Source: JAYEIA01 sp964472505 (lineage in GTDB: Bacteria > Bacteroidota > Bacteroidia > Bacteroidales > JAADGE01). Taken from it: DNA of 37,984 bases. The stretch spans positions 1-37,984 of the forward strand of contig CAYYQW010000035.1 in assembly GCA_964472505.1 (NCBI GenBank). The letters run 5' to 3'. The notes under the pieces are model-generated. The model saw only the letters and a list, made by a program, of their open reading frames with translations, had not been told where the DNA came from and did not search any database. The translations under genes and the position numbers were made by a program. This document shows, one piece after another, positions 1-8,357 of the stretch; position 1 is the stretch's first letter; each line of letters starts with the position of its first letter.

Positions 1-68
1 ATTTAACGACATGCTGTAACTTTAATTTTGATATTACTCATGTGCCTAATTCAAATAAGATTTAACTC

Positions 69-2516
69 TTATTCCGATTTTTCATTTTCACTTAAAACTT
101 CAAAAGTTCTTGTGATTTTTTCACCGTTTTCATCAACAATGGTCAGTCTGTGCGTTCCTTTATCGGGCCGCAACTCTTGTATGTGATAAAAGCGTGTTTC
201 CCCGATATAGTTATTGTCAATATACCAAAACAGCCGCGCATCCTCTTTGCGGTGAACAGCTTCAAAAACTACTTTTCCGGGTCTGCCGTCAATTTCAACG
301 GGAATGTATATTTGGCTGTAATTGTGCGGATAAATCAAGTCAATATTATCCGATTCGTAATGAGCACCGGTTTTGCAGTCATCCCGATAAGGCGGCATTC
401 CTCTGTACGAAGGGTGTTTTCTTTTGTAATACATCTCGGCAGCAGGCGGCAGGATCAAACGCTTTTCAATTTTCATATCATGTACCGGATAGCAGTCAGC
501 ATGTACACGATATTGGCCTTCCGCATCCAAATGTACAATTTTGTGGTAAGGACAGGCAGCAAAGCGTTCGGAATGTTTTCCCGCAAACGTTGTAATTGGC
601 TCCGGGCAATTTATTCCGGCCAGAAATCCGCTTTGTTTACAAACTTGTATTTCAATAAAATCGTCATCGGGATAACTGAACCAACGCTCACTGTCGGGCA
701 GTGCATCAAATACCTGAAAAAGAACGGGTGCAGCCGTGGTGATACCAATCAAGTTGGTTTTGCCTTCACCGTCGGCATTTCCGGCCCAAACGCCCACCGT
801 GTATTTAGGGGTAAGCCCGATGCTCCATGCATCTCTGAATCCGAAACTGGTACCGGTTTTCCAGGCAATTTTTTCTGTTGAAAATAAGGCATCATCATGC
901 AATTCGCCTTGCGGCCTGTCCACGTCAAGCATGGCTTTAAAAGTTGTCCATAAGGCTGACGCATCATAAACTGAATACTGTTCCAAAACGGCTTTATTTT
1001 TCTGCTCTTTTAGCTTTGAAGCTTGATCAGCAAATAAAACCGGCGGATGATAATCGCTTGATTTGTAGGCATTATCATTTTCTTCGAAATGCAAAAGGCT
1101 TCGAGCCGTTGAAGCATACATGCCGCAAAGTTCCCACAAGGAAGCTTCGCATCCGCCCAAAACCAAAGAAAGTCCGTAATGCGACGGATGATGATCCAAA
1201 GAACTTATACCGGTTTTTTCTAATTGATGATAAAAACGCTGCAAACCATACTGCCTAAGCATACGCGATGCAGGAATATTCAAGGAGCGAGCAAGAGCTT
1301 GCGATGCAGGTACAACCCCGTCATAGCTTCGATTAAAATTTTCAGGTGTAAAACCGCCCATTTTAGTGGGAATGTCCAATACAAAAGCATTTTCCAAAAT
1401 ATCGCCGGAAGTAAGCATGGATGCAAACAAAAAAGGTTTAAGAACACTTCCGGTGGAACGTAATGCCGGAATCATATCCACATGAAAATCATAATTTTCT
1501 TTTGTATTATTATAGAAAGGGACATTGCCTGTATAAGCAAGCACTTCTCCCGATTCGGTATCTAAAACCAATACGGCAAGATTCATGATACCGTTTTGAG
1601 ACAAACGCCTGTAATTTCTATAAACGATCTCATTGATTTTCTTTTGTAAATCTCGCTCAATGGTTGTTTTTATCAGTGCATTTTCATTCTTTTCCGATGC
1701 AGCTTTTATAAGCACATGGTAAGCATCAAAGGGGAAAGCTTTGGGAGCTTTCGGAACCGGTTCGGCAAGGGAAAGCGTGTATGTAGAACTGTCTATAATG
1801 CCTTCGGATAACAATTTCCGAAGTAATCGGTTTCGTTTGGCAGTCAGTTGTTCTCGGTTTCTGCCGGGATGTATGAGTCCGGGCGAGTTTGGCAGAACAG
1901 CCAAGACGGCACTCTGAGCCCAAGTAAGTTTTTCGGGCGAAACACCAAACCAACGCCAGGCAGCGGCTTCCACGCCAACAACATTGCCTCCAAAAGGCGC
2001 ATGCGACATGTAAAGCGACAAAATCTCATCTTTAGTATAGCTTTGCTCCAAGCGCGAGGCTCTAAAAATCTCCGTAAATTTTTCCCAAATGTTTCGATCT
2101 CTGTTTTTTCGTGCCAAACGAATCACTTGCATGCTAATTGTACTGGCTCCGCTAACGACTTTTTGTGCCGTCAAATTTTGTTTCAAAGCTCGAAAAACAG
2201 CCATCGGGTCAAAACCGGAGTGCAGATAAAACCGTTTATCTTCGAAAGCGATTATACTTTGTTTTAATTTATAGGGAACTTCCTGAGTCGGCGGAAACCG
2301 GAACTGTCCGTCTTCCGAAATTTTGGCTCCCAAAAGTTTATCATTCCTGTCGGTAATTACCGTGCAAAATGGGTCGGAAAACAGAGGATCGGGTAAAGCA
2401 AAAATATACCAAATAAGCGTAAAAAGAATGCCTGCAAAAAGCAAAATTTTTAGCAGGCTTTTTAATTGAAATCGATATAGTAAAGCTTTAATGGATGATG
2501 TTTTTTTCGGAATCAT
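69..2516 (-). CDS. pbpC: Penicillin-binding protein 1C (bifunctional peptidoglycan synthase)
   Basis: This is an inner-membrane class A penicillin-binding protein that polymerises glycan strands and cross-links peptides in the periplasm. Numbering from an in-frame upstream Met at 2537, one membrane segment lies at about residues 26-48. It is followed by the GT51 transglycosylase domain with the ED-KRF-H-G motif (E99) and the GASTISMQ block (130-136). The transpeptidase domain has SVLK (Ser364/Lys367), SLN (418-420) and KTGT (560-563). The last ~90 residues look like the PBP1C C-terminal domain (BiPBP_C). I prefer the Met at 2516 (MIPKKTSS) because it leaves only a short overlap with the upstream 86-codon gene; the Met at 2537 is also possible. 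PBP1C genes often sit beside an alpha-2-macroglobulin gene; any such partner would lie beyond the left edge. It is the last gene of a run with parA and the small gene. Confidence 0.95.
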   Translation of the reverse strand: MIPKKTSSIKALLYRFQLKSLLKILLFAGILFTLIWYIFALPDPLFSDPFCTVITDRNDKLLGAKISEDGQFRFPPTQEVPYKLKQSIIAFEDKRFYLHSGFDPMAVFRALKQNLTAQKVVSGASTISMQVIRLARKNRDRNIWEKFTEIFRASRLEQSYTKDEILSLYMSHAPFGGNVVGVEAAAWRWFGVSPEKLTWAQSAVLAVLPNSPGLIHPGRNREQLTAKRNRLLRKLLSEGIIDSSTYTLSLAEPVPKAPKAFPFDAYHVLIKAASEKNENALIKTTIERDLQKKINEIVYRNYRRLSQNGIMNLAVLVLDTESGEVLAYTGNVPFYNNTKENYDFHVDMIPALRSTGSVLKPFLFASMLTSGDILENAFVLDIPTKMGGFTPENFNRSYDGVVPASQALARSLNIPASRMLRQYGLQRFYHQLEKTGISSLDHHPSHYGLSLVLGGCEASLWELCGMYASTARSLLHFEENDNAYKSSDYHPPVLFADQASKLKEQKNKAVLEQYSVYDASALWTTFKAMLDVDRPQGELHDDALFSTEKIAWKTGTSFGFRDAWSIGLTPKYTVGVWAGNADGEGKTNLIGITTAAPVLFQVFDALPDSERWFSYPDDDFIEIQVCKQSGFLAGINCPEPITTFAGKHSERFAACPYHKIVHLDAEGQYRVHADCYPVHDMKIEKRLILPPAAEMYYKRKHPSYRGMPPYRDDCKTGAHYESDNIDLIYPHNYSQIYIPVEIDGRPGKVVFEAVHRKEDARLFWYIDNNYIGETRFYHIQELRPDKGTHRLTIVDENGEKITRTFEVLSENEKSE

Positions 2517-2748
2517 ATTTAAGCCCCTTTGTTTCAAGACTTTCGTGAAAGCTTTTTACGTCAAGCTGACCGGTTCGCCACAGGTGAAGTTCTTTAAGCA
2601 GGCGTTCATTTTTAATTTGCAGCCAATGTTTTTCTTCTTTGCTAAGCGGCTTTTGTTCCTGCTTAGCATCATTCTCTTTTTGTTCTTTCTGCGGAATACT
2701 TCCGGAGAGCAAACTGTCTAATCCGCCTTTAAAACTTTTCTTTGCCAT
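2488..2748 (-). CDS. Small ParA-associated protein with a ParB-like N-terminal motif
   Basis: This is an 86-residue, highly charged, probably soluble protein with no domain I can name. Its first 16 residues (MAKKSFKGGLDSLLSG) closely resemble the basic GRGLDALL-type N-terminus of ParB, the part that contacts ParA and stimulates its ATPase. No ParB CTPase, helix-turn-helix or dimerisation domain follows. Instead there is a short polar, Gln/Glu/Lys-rich stretch (about 20-37) and a predicted helical C-terminal half. It lies 50 bp downstream of parA and overlaps the start of pbpC, so co-expression is likely. By analogy with other ParA/MinD partner proteins, I infer it is an adaptor linking the ParA ATPase to a cargo. 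That it is a real gene is supported by its position and motif; the function is inference. Confidence 0.7.
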   Translation of the reverse strand: MAKKSFKGGLDSLLSGSIPQKEQKENDAKQEQKPLSKEEKHWLQIKNERLLKELHLWRTGQLDVKSFHESLETKGLKYDSEKNIIH

Positions 2749-2798
2749 AATTTTTTAAACTGTAACTTAAGTATTATGCTTTTCTAATTTCCAAGCTG

Positions 2799-3578
2799 TT
2801 ATACGGATTTTTGCAGTTGCATATCATCCACTTCTCTCGCCAGCATTTTGTAATCGTGAGCTCCACTGCTTGTTTTGGCATATTGATAAATATCTTTGCC
2901 GTCGCCGGGAGCTTCGGCCAAGGCTATATTTTCTTTAATTTTAGTTCGGAAAACGCGTTCTCCAAAATAAGTTTCAATGGTATCGTAAACTTCTCTGTGC
3001 AGAATTTTCCGTTTATCAAAGAGTGTTACAAAAACACCGGTAATTTCGAGCTCTTTATTTAAGCGGCCTTTAATTTTATTAATAACTTCCAAAATCTTGG
3101 ACAAACCCCGCACCGCCAGATAATGCGGTTGTATGGGAATAAAAATTTCCTTGGCAGCCGTAAAGGAATTTATGGTAAGCAAGCCCAATGAAGGCGGACA
3201 ATCAATCATGATGTAATCATATTTGTCGTGCATCGGTTCAAGCAGCTCCCGCAAAATGTATTCTCTCCCGGGTTCGGAACTTAATTCCATCTCAGCACCG
3301 GAGAGGTCAATGGTGGAAGGAATTAAATCTAAATTATTATTTATTTTTAGGGGTTCCAAAGCTGCATGACCACGAATAGCATCGTAAATTGTAGGAACCT
3401 TCACGTCATTATTTTCTTCCTTAAAACCAAAGCTTACGGTAAGATTAGCCTGCGGGTCAATATCTACAAGTAACACCTTTCTGCCCATATCTGCCAAAGC
3501 TGCCCCCACATTAACTACTGAGGTGGTTTTACCTACTCCGCCTTTATGGTTACTGACTGAAATTATTCTGCAAGACAT
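2799..3578 (-). CDS. ParA-family ATPase (orphan, not followed by parB)
   Basis: This 259-residue protein is a deviant-Walker P-loop ATPase of the ParA/Soj group. Residues 12-19 are KGGVGKTT, the deviant Walker A with its signature lysine. The LLVDIDPQAN block (about 36-45) and the MIDCPPSLG block (about 123-131) are the A' and Walker B regions. There is no N-terminal helix-turn-helix, so it is the short Soj-like type. ParA ATPases form dynamic gradients on the nucleoid and position DNA, chemoreceptor arrays or other cargo. The gene is not followed by a full parB but by an 86-codon gene that carries only the ParB tip motif, so it is probably a second, dedicated ParA rather than the chromosomal ParAB pair. 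The family assignment is certain; the cargo is unknown. Confidence 0.95.
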   Translation of the reverse strand: MSCRIISVSNHKGGVGKTTSVVNVGAALADMGRKVLLVDIDPQANLTVSFGFKEENNDVKVPTIYDAIRGHAALEPLKINNNLDLIPSTIDLSGAEMELSSEPGREYILRELLEPMHDKYDYIMIDCPPSLGLLTINSFTAAKEIFIPIQPHYLAVRGLSKILEVINKIKGRLNKELEITGVFVTLFDKRKILHREVYDTIETYFGERVFRTKIKENIALAEAPGDGKDIYQYAKTSSGAHDYKMLAREVDDMQLQKSV

Positions 3579-3645
3579 ATTGTATTATTTTTAAAACCTA
3601 AAAATATAATATTCAAATGAGTTAAACAAAATATTTTTTTATATA

Positions 3646-4668
3646 TCAATCATTCAGAAGGTATTTTTCAGCAATTTTACCGGCTTCTTTCAAATTTAGA
3701 AACTCAATATGCTTTCTGTCTTCAAGCCTAAGCGCTTTAAAATAATTTACAATGGGCATTTTATATAAGAGGTCGCCCTCTTGGTGAAAGCCTAAGTTTA
3801 TGAAAACGGGTTTTTCTCGGCCGTTTTGGATTTCCGCAATGGCCCATTTAGTGATATACATAATGGTTTTCTCAATAGATGCATAATCCGAGACGCCGGC
3901 ATTATTGGGCATTTCAATTAATGAATCAATTTTATAAGGTTGAGTTGTTTTTTTAACATAAGGATCCGGGCAAAACTTCAAGTTAAGACGATTTGACACA
4001 AAGTACTCATTCTGAATATCTTTTCCCCACAACTTTAGGATATATTTAGTGAATTTTCCGTTTTTCCCGTCGTAATCGTCCTTCATATTTCCTTGTGAAT
4101 TTTCCGAATATGCTTGTGACAAAATTGACGGAGGGGCCGCTGATGAATCATACTTAAAGTTATGCTTCATCAATGAGCGCAAAACGGCATCGGATGCCAT
4201 CCAGCCTCCGGCACGAAAACTCACTAATTCTTTTTGGCGAAGCAAACCGGAAAGCAGCTCACGGGATGTTTCAAGTAGTCGGTCAATATCTTTTTCGGCA
4301 TAAGCGGAAAGCGGCACTCCCCTGCCCGACACCTTAGGTCTCATAAATTTTGGCAAGACGTTTATGAACGAACGAATTTCCGGTGTAAAAGGTTCAAAAA
4401 AATCCGGGGAATCAATAAAATCTACACCCGCTTTTTTCACTAAACTACGCAGGCAATGGATGTGTAAACCGATTTCATCACCCTCACTAATTGCAGAAAG
4501 AATCCTTTCTTTTGGATTCGATAATTTTTCGGTAAAATATGAAGGAGAGATAAAATGCGTTACGGGAATATCCGTTCCGATAAACTTACGGATGCCTTTA
4601 AAGTCATTCAAGTCTTTAAAATGTTCGCCTTCCCAATCGGCTGTGAGTGTGAAAATTATTTTACTCAT
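3646..4668 (-). CDS. Divergent polysaccharide deacetylase-like (NodB-fold) protein
   Basis: This 340-residue protein has no signal peptide, so it probably acts in the cytoplasm. It reads like a divergent member of the polysaccharide deacetylase/CE4 (NodB) superfamily. An acidic motif TLTADWEGE lies at residues 7-15 (D11, E13) where NodB motif 1 would be. EIGLHIH lies at 65-71 (H69, H71), like the metal-binding His motif. FRAGGW lies at 151-156, like motif 3. The canonical TFDDG and HS/TxxH sequences are altered, so metal binding and substrate may differ from the chitin/peptidoglycan enzymes. It could act on a sugar or lipid-linked glycan intermediate. Its neighbours do not point to a pathway. 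The superfamily call is fairly good; activity is unknown. Confidence 0.65.
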   Translation of the reverse strand: MSKIIFTLTADWEGEHFKDLNDFKGIRKFIGTDIPVTHFISPSYFTEKLSNPKERILSAISEGDEIGLHIHCLRSLVKKAGVDFIDSPDFFEPFTPEIRSFINVLPKFMRPKVSGRGVPLSAYAEKDIDRLLETSRELLSGLLRQKELVSFRAGGWMASDAVLRSLMKHNFKYDSSAAPPSILSQAYSENSQGNMKDDYDGKNGKFTKYILKLWGKDIQNEYFVSNRLNLKFCPDPYVKKTTQPYKIDSLIEMPNNAGVSDYASIEKTIMYITKWAIAEIQNGREKPVFINLGFHQEGDLLYKMPIVNYFKALRLEDRKHIEFLNLKEAGKIAEKYLLND

Positions 4669-4701
4669 TCGTAATGTATTTTTAATTAGCTGAAATATTT
4701 A

Positions 4702-4747
4702 CCCCGCGCTTCGCACGGGGCTGTTGATGTTTCGCCCGCTTCGGGGC
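4702..4747. other. Two adjacent GC-rich hairpins in a short intergenic gap
   Basis: Two short inverted repeats stand out in AT-rich surroundings. One has arms CCCCG (4702-4706) and CGGGG (4716-4720). The other has CCCG (4735-4738) and CGGG (4742-4745). Both share the core CGCTTCG. They lie downstream of the secreted propeller-protein gene and upstream of the deacetylase-like gene, both on the minus strand. They could help end transcription or stabilise mRNA, but no T-tract follows, so a standard intrinsic terminator is not supported. Confidence 0.35.
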
Positions 4748-4795
4748 TGATCTTCAGATACGTCTAAATTTTAGGTAAACATCCGAATACTAATT

Positions 4796-7054
4796 TTATT
4801 TAATAACATGTACAAAGCCTTTATGCTCAGCACCAATCTCTGCTGATTGTAAAATGTAATAATACACTCCGCTGCTGAGTTTTTCGGGAGACCAATTATT
4901 TTTATAATCAAGGGAATGATATACGCGGTTGCCCCAACGCGTATATACACTTAACTGCCATTTAAGTTGATCAATTCCTTTCACAAAAAAATAATCGTTA
5001 ATGCCGTCTCCGTTTGGACTTATTACATTCGGTATTTTAAGCGGTCCGCAGTACTCATAAGTTATACGGATGCTGTCGGTATATTCGCCGCAAATATTTT
5101 TGACCTTCAAAGCATAAAGTCCGGGTTTATCCACATAATAATCGAAAGACTCACTGCCGTCTTGCCATATATATTCGGCATTTTCCCAACCGGAACTCAA
5201 GAATAAATATGCATCGTCGCACAGAACGGTATCATTACCCAATTCAAAAACCGGCGGATGTTTTATATCCAAAAATACGGTATCGGAATTACTGCAGCCG
5301 TATTCGTTGGTTATTTGCAGTGAATAATACCCTTCAGTTTCCGGGTAAAATCGACTTTCCGTACTTGAATCTTGCCAAGTATAAACGCAGGTGTCACAAT
5401 GTACTTCGGGCTCCAAAACAAAAATTGAGTTACTGCAAAACAGCGTATCTTGACCCAAATCAACCGGCGGGCTTTCCGAAAAAATCAGAGAAACGGTATC
5501 GGAATGCCGGCAACCGGTATAAGTACTTTTGCCCTCCGCCCAATAAGTTCCGGTTTCGGAAAAATTATGCGTTGCAAGGCTGTCATTATTATACCACAGA
5601 TATTCTCGGGCTTGTTCGGGCAGTTGTATGGTATAATTGTCCGTATCACATAAAATAGTATCGGGGCCTAAATCAAGGGTAAAGGCGTAATCAATTTGTA
5701 TTTCCTGCGACAGCCGGGTTTCGACACCCGATATCCAACGTTTTAGTTCAACCGTATAAGTGCCGGTATCATTGTATAAATGAGCAGGATTAAAAACTTT
5801 GCTTGTATTATTGCTTCCCGAAAGCGGATCGCCGAAATTCCACAGCACGGAATCCGTCCCTATAGTATCGGCTATATGAAAAACCGTTTCGGTTCCGTAG
5901 CAGACGGGATAAACATAAAAGTCGGGCGGCAAAAAAAGTGAGCTGATGAAATTGGGCAAGCCCATTCGCAAGCTCCCGTTTCCGACTTGCAGGGCTCCGG
6001 ATTCATAAGCGCAATGGTCTGCCGAAGCATTCGGATTATGGATTATTCCGAGTCGATCTGATTCATCAACGGTGCAATATATTTTGCCGTTGGGTGCCAA
6101 CTGCATGGTTCCCATAAAATAGGATTCTTCAAAAATCTCTGTGAGTGAAGCAGCCACATCCTCGGGCGTTCCGGCTTCTAAATCAACTTGATACAAGCTG
6201 CGTATGGAAGTAATGTAGAGTTTGGAGCCGTCAGGCGAAAATTCCACACCGTAAACCGCTTGATAATCAAATTCAACTGTAATGGCTTCCGAAACCATGC
6301 CGGTTTGTGAATCAAAAGTAAATATCTCAACCAAAGATGCTCGTAATAAAGCCAAAGCCAATCGGTTGCCCTGAGGGTTCACTTTCATTGTACCAATTGA
6401 ATTGATGATATTATGATCCTGAATTTGAACATGAGCTGTGCCGGCACTGCTGATAACCGGTTCCGAAGCAATTCCGTTTTCATCAATAAGCCAAACAGCA
6501 AAATTATTGTTGCCCCATTCGTGCGAAATCACCCAATAGGCTGAATCCTGTGCTTTCTGAACAGCCGTAATTTTTTCGGGAACCTGTTCGAGCAGTAAAA
6601 CATTTTTCTCAGTAACTGCCCCGTTTCCTGAATCTAAGGTCATATCAATTACGGAATACCGTAAACCTTGCGTGTAAATTTCTCCTTCACTGTAATCCAA
6701 AACATCCGATGTAAACAGATAATAAAGATTAGAGTCAGCCGGATTCGGCACTATGAGCGCCGACTGTGTTGAAGAAGTATCGCCGGCCAAGCCGTCGCCG
6801 TTTTCCATTAATTCATGATCGGCATTCCAAATTTGAACGCCGTTGGTATAAAACAGTAATTCACCTTTTGCATTGCTGTATGCAGCACAACCTTCATAGG
6901 TATTCATGCCGCTTTCGTAATGAGGCTCGGGAATTCCGGCTTTGAAAGTCAAACCGGCAGCATTTCCAAAATACCAATGCGTAGCTTCTTTCTGAGCAAT
7001 TATTTGTTCAAAATTCAAAAGAAGTATTATGCTTACCAGTAATATTTTGCGCAT
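4796..7054 (-). CDS. Secreted beta-propeller/PKD protein with type IX secretion C-terminal sorting domain
   Basis: The start at 7054 (MRKILLVSIILL) gives a clear signal peptide ending near AQ; an in-frame Met at 7093 would spoil it. The N-terminal ~350 residues carry propeller-like repeats typical of Bacteroidota cell-surface proteins (for example EFSPDGSKLYITS, QLAPNGKIYCTV). A PKD-like domain follows (WNFGDP through HLYNDTGTYTVEL). Then come three Ig-like modules that each begin with a variant of DLGPDTILC and contain paired cysteines. The final ~80 residues (NVISPNGDGINDYFF, then WGNRVYHS and GVYYYILQ) match the gliding-motility-associated C-terminal (CHU_C, type B) sorting domain. That domain sends cargo through the type IX secretion system to the cell surface or medium. 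The ligand is unknown. The gene is divergent from the YwqK-like gene at 7146. Confidence 0.88.
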   Translation of the reverse strand: MRKILLVSIILLLNFEQIIAQKEATHWYFGNAAGLTFKAGIPEPHYESGMNTYEGCAAYSNAKGELLFYTNGVQIWNADHELMENGDGLAGDTSSTQSALIVPNPADSNLYYLFTSDVLDYSEGEIYTQGLRYSVIDMTLDSGNGAVTEKNVLLLEQVPEKITAVQKAQDSAYWVISHEWGNNNFAVWLIDENGIASEPVISSAGTAHVQIQDHNIINSIGTMKVNPQGNRLALALLRASLVEIFTFDSQTGMVSEAITVEFDYQAVYGVEFSPDGSKLYITSIRSLYQVDLEAGTPEDVAASLTEIFEESYFMGTMQLAPNGKIYCTVDESDRLGIIHNPNASADHCAYESGALQVGNGSLRMGLPNFISSLFLPPDFYVYPVCYGTETVFHIADTIGTDSVLWNFGDPLSGSNNTSKVFNPAHLYNDTGTYTVELKRWISGVETRLSQEIQIDYAFTLDLGPDTILCDTDNYTIQLPEQAREYLWYNNDSLATHNFSETGTYWAEGKSTYTGCRHSDTVSLIFSESPPVDLGQDTLFCSNSIFVLEPEVHCDTCVYTWQDSSTESRFYPETEGYYSLQITNEYGCSNSDTVFLDIKHPPVFELGNDTVLCDDAYLFLSSGWENAEYIWQDGSESFDYYVDKPGLYALKVKNICGEYTDSIRITYEYCGPLKIPNVISPNGDGINDYFFVKGIDQLKWQLSVYTRWGNRVYHSLDYKNNWSPEKLSSGVYYYILQSAEIGAEHKGFVHVIK

Positions 7055-7145
7055 CGTATTAAAACAAGCTGTTGGACTGACAAAATAAAACATTTTGTCG
7101 AATATAAATTAAATGCCTATTTTCGTTAAAATAAAAAACATCGTT

Positions 7146-8357
7146 ATGAAACATCTGATTATTCTGTTTTGTGTTGGCTTTTTTATACAAGGAGCAAATG
7201 CACAAAACCAAGCAAGTGAAAAATGCAAAAGCCTTTTTAAAAACCAAAAATATGAAAAATGTATCAAAAAAGCCGAAAATTACTTAGATAAGGATCGTAC
7301 ACTCGGTGAATTGTACTACCTGAAAGGCTTCTCGCATTTTGGCCTATATCAAAATACACAAGAGCTCCTGCATCTCAACAATGCTTTACGGGAAGTAAGT
7401 CGGGGAACCGAAGATTACAATAGTTATAAAAAAAACTATGCCCAAGAGTTGGCACATATGAAAACAGCCTGCAAACAGATTGCAGACAGCTTTTATTCCG
7501 CCGATAAAAAGAAAGTTTCGGAAAAGTATTACAAATATCTTGCGGAGATATACCAAGATACCACCAAGCAATACAAAGAATTGTTCATATATTCCGAACG
7601 CCCGGACGGCGAAATTATCCGATTGACTGAAGCCGGAGAAATAAACCAAACCGATGAGAAAGGTCGTAAACAAGGGCTTTGGCGAAAAGTTTACCCCAAC
7701 GGAGTTACGGCTTACGAAGTTCAATTTAAAGATGATAAGCCGGTGGGAACCATGCTTCGTTACCACCCAAACAGCCGAAAAATGGCCGAATTGAAATTCA
7801 ATGAAGACGGAAGCTATGCAAAGGCAAAACTATATGACGAACAAGAATCGCTTATTGCAAAGGGTTTTTATGCAGGTGAAAAAAAGGACAGCCTTTGGAA
7901 ATACTATAAAAACGATTTTTTGGTGCAAACCGAAAATTATAATCAGGCTGTGCTGCACGGAGAAATGAAAGCATACTACCCCAACGGCCAAGTGTATGAC
8001 CTCAGACAGATGGAAAACGGCAAAGAAAACGGAGTTTGGGAAAAATTTTACCAAAACGGTGAACCCATGCTTAAAGGCGTTGTGAAAGATGATAAACTTG
8101 AAGGCAGTTTTTTAAGATATTTCCCCGACGGAAGCATTGAAGAAAAAGGGCAGTACAAAAACGACTTGAAAACCGGCGAATGGGAATACTATACCGAAGA
8201 CGGTAAAAAACATACCATCACATACAAGAACGGAAAAGCCGAAAATGCTGATGAAACGGAGCTTAAGCAATCTGAAAAGTATCAAAAACAAATAGAAAAC
8301 CGATTAAAAGATCCCGAAAATTTCAAAAACCGACCTTATGAATATATCAATGACTAA
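7146..8357 (+). CDS. Exported YwqK/MORN-repeat protein with N-terminal TPR-like region
   Basis: I start it at 7146 (MKHLIILFCVGFF) because this gives a standard signal peptide ending in GANAQ. An earlier in-frame Met at 7113 would add eleven residues before it. The N-terminal ~150 residues are helical and TPR-like (KCKSLFKNQKYEKCIKKAENYL). From about residue 160 on there are repeated units of the type GLWRKVYPNGVTAYE, GVWEKFYQNGEPMLKG and GEWEYYTEDGK, the MORN_2/YwqK family pattern of about 23 residues per unit. Such proteins are common in Bacteroidota envelopes and are often annotated as YwqK-family antitoxins; nothing here supports a toxin-antitoxin role. The gene overlaps the next one by a few bases, so the two are probably co-transcribed and act in the same compartment. 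Confidence 0.82.
   Translation: MKHLIILFCVGFFIQGANAQNQASEKCKSLFKNQKYEKCIKKAENYLDKDRTLGELYYLKGFSHFGLYQNTQELLHLNNALREVSRGTEDYNSYKKNYAQELAHMKTACKQIADSFYSADKKKVSEKYYKYLAEIYQDTTKQYKELFIYSERPDGEIIRLTEAGEINQTDEKGRKQGLWRKVYPNGVTAYEVQFKDDKPVGTMLRYHPNSRKMAELKFNEDGSYAKAKLYDEQESLIAKGFYAGEKKDSLWKYYKNDFLVQTENYNQAVLHGEMKAYYPNGQVYDLRQMENGKENGVWEKFYQNGEPMLKGVVKDDKLEGSFLRYFPDGSIEEKGQYKNDLKTGEWEYYTEDGKKHTITYKNGKAENADETELKQSEKYQKQIENRLKDPENFKNRPYEYIND

Noticed and set aside
150..881. 243-codon plus-strand open frame opposite pbpC
   Set aside because: It is fully antisense to conserved PBP1C sequence and shows no domain or signal of its own.
2799..3578. Chromosomal parAB partition locus
   Set aside because: No full ParB follows, no parS-like palindrome was noticed nearby, and the adjacent gene is only 86 codons.
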